Below are positions 21,307-21,674 of a DNA stretch of 21,674 bases, in pieces; within the stretch, counting starts at the first letter, position 1, and every line of letters starts with the position of its first letter. Both the position numbers and the translations under genes were made by a program. Under the pieces are notes generated by a model. The model saw only the letters and a list, made by a program, of their open reading frames with translations. It was not told the DNA's origin and searched no databases. This DNA is from Archaeoglobaceae archaeon. GTDB lineage: Archaea; Halobacteriota; Archaeoglobi; Archaeoglobales; Archaeoglobaceae. The stretch covers positions 1 through 21,674 of the forward strand of contig JANXDV010000007.1 of the NCBI GenBank assembly GCA_025058955.1, given 5' to 3'.

Positions 21307-21674
21307 ATGGCAACAATGTTCAGAATAAAGAGAGGTTCGCTGAAAACGACAAAAGAACAGAGAGGAATTTTTGAGGTGATAAGAAAAAGTGCAAGAGGAG
21401 AATGGCTTGACGAGGAGGCTTCAAAAATTCTATCAAAAAGACTAATGCAAGAATTTGAACCACCTGAAGGATGGTATAAGGTTGAAGAATATCCTATTTA
21501 CTCAAGATTCATTTTTGCGAGTGCTCACATTTTATATAATGATGAAGAAAATGAATACGCTTACATGGTAAATGAGCCTCGTCTGGAAAAGGATGAAGAG
21601 CTACTTGTTAGAGATCTCGTGAGAAAGCTTGAATACTATGTAATAAAGCCAGACGAGATCTGGGACAAGTTCTC
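21307..21674 (+). CDS. Type II/IV secretion system ATPase (GspE/archaeal pilus type), N-terminal part, runs off the window
   Basis: 122 codons are visible before the right edge. The sequence has RGSLKTTKEQRGIFEVIRKS, LDEEASKILSKRLMQEFEPP and then GWYKVEEYPIYSRFIFASAHILYN. It continues NEYAYMVNEPRLEKDEELLVRDLVRKLEYYVI. The 'Y.v.ePy..a.i.i......Y.Y.v.EP.L...E..l...l...L' pattern is that of the N-terminal domain of archaeal GspE/FlaI/VirB11-like ATPases, which power pili or archaella. The Walker motifs lie beyond the window, so which machine it serves cannot be told. An in-frame ATG at 21268 is an alternative start giving 13 more residues; 21307 is chosen because an AT-rich element lies about 27 nt upstream, but the evidence is weak. 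Confidence 0.65.
   Translation, partial: MATMFRIKRGSLKTTKEQRGIFEVIRKSARGEWLDEEASKILSKRLMQEFEPPEGWYKVEEYPIYSRFIFASAHILYNDEENEYAYMVNEPRLEKDEELLVRDLVRKLEYYVIKPDEIWDKF

Noticed and set aside
1..21674. CRISPR arrays, insertion sequences, phage genes or integrase
   Set aside because: No regularly spaced repeats, transposase, integrase or terminal inverted repeats were seen, and no second copy of the tRNA-Arg 3' end was noticed that could mark an attR site.

Overview
The window looks like a piece of a euryarchaeal chromosome, most likely from the Archaeoglobi (Archaeoglobus/Geoglobus/Ferroglobus type). The evidence is a set of archaeal genes: ribosomal protein L10e, the Hjc resolvase, an archaeal ATP-dependent DNA ligase, an AglB oligosaccharyltransferase, a fused ADP-forming acyl-CoA synthetase and a GspE-like secretion ATPase. 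TATA-type promoters also sit 24-28 nt upstream of many start codons, with no Shine-Dalgarno site, as expected for leaderless archaeal mRNAs. The placement within Archaeoglobi is inference. Base composition is fairly AT-rich and even, and no phage, IS element or CRISPR array was seen.

Positions 1-5240 form a transport region. It starts with the N-terminus of a sodium:solute symporter, preceded by a 31-residue membrane micro-protein, and then a PPOX-fold flavoprotein. Next come two tandem paralogous lipoproteins of the branched-chain amino-acid ABC-transporter binding-protein type. Upstream of them lie decayed remnants of the matching ATPases livF and livG. The livG remnant is cut off next to the 3' end of a tRNA-Arg(CCU) gene, and no permease genes are present. 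This is the most unusual part of the window: an ABC importer has lost its ATPases at a tRNA locus while its binding proteins stay intact behind their own near-identical promoters.

Positions 5246-8002 hold a CcmC-type cytochrome c assembly protein divergent from a SpoIIM-family membrane protein, then Hjc, then a three-gene operon (CBS-domain protein, small Cys-rich zinc-type protein, GNAT acetyltransferase). Positions 7997-11082 are a two-gene operon: the fused ADP-forming acyl-CoA synthetase followed, with an ATGA overlap, by an orphan BioD-like/DRTGG protein resembling the regulatory N-terminus of phosphotransacetylase.

Positions 11183-14594 carry a PH-like membrane protein, HtpX, HisG, an FdhD that appears to lack the usual CxxC, and tRNA-Cys(GCA). 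Positions 14595-21674 carry AglB, a MazG-type pyrophosphohydrolase, DNA ligase, a DUF1786 ASKHA-like protein, a DUF457/YdjM-type membrane protein, L10e, and the start of a type II/IV secretion ATPase. Four of the five convergent gene pairs overlap at their 3' ends (by 6-23 nt), so the region is very compact. Genes at the head of a transcript tend to be leaderless, while several internal operon genes have clear GGAGGTGA-like ribosome binding sites.
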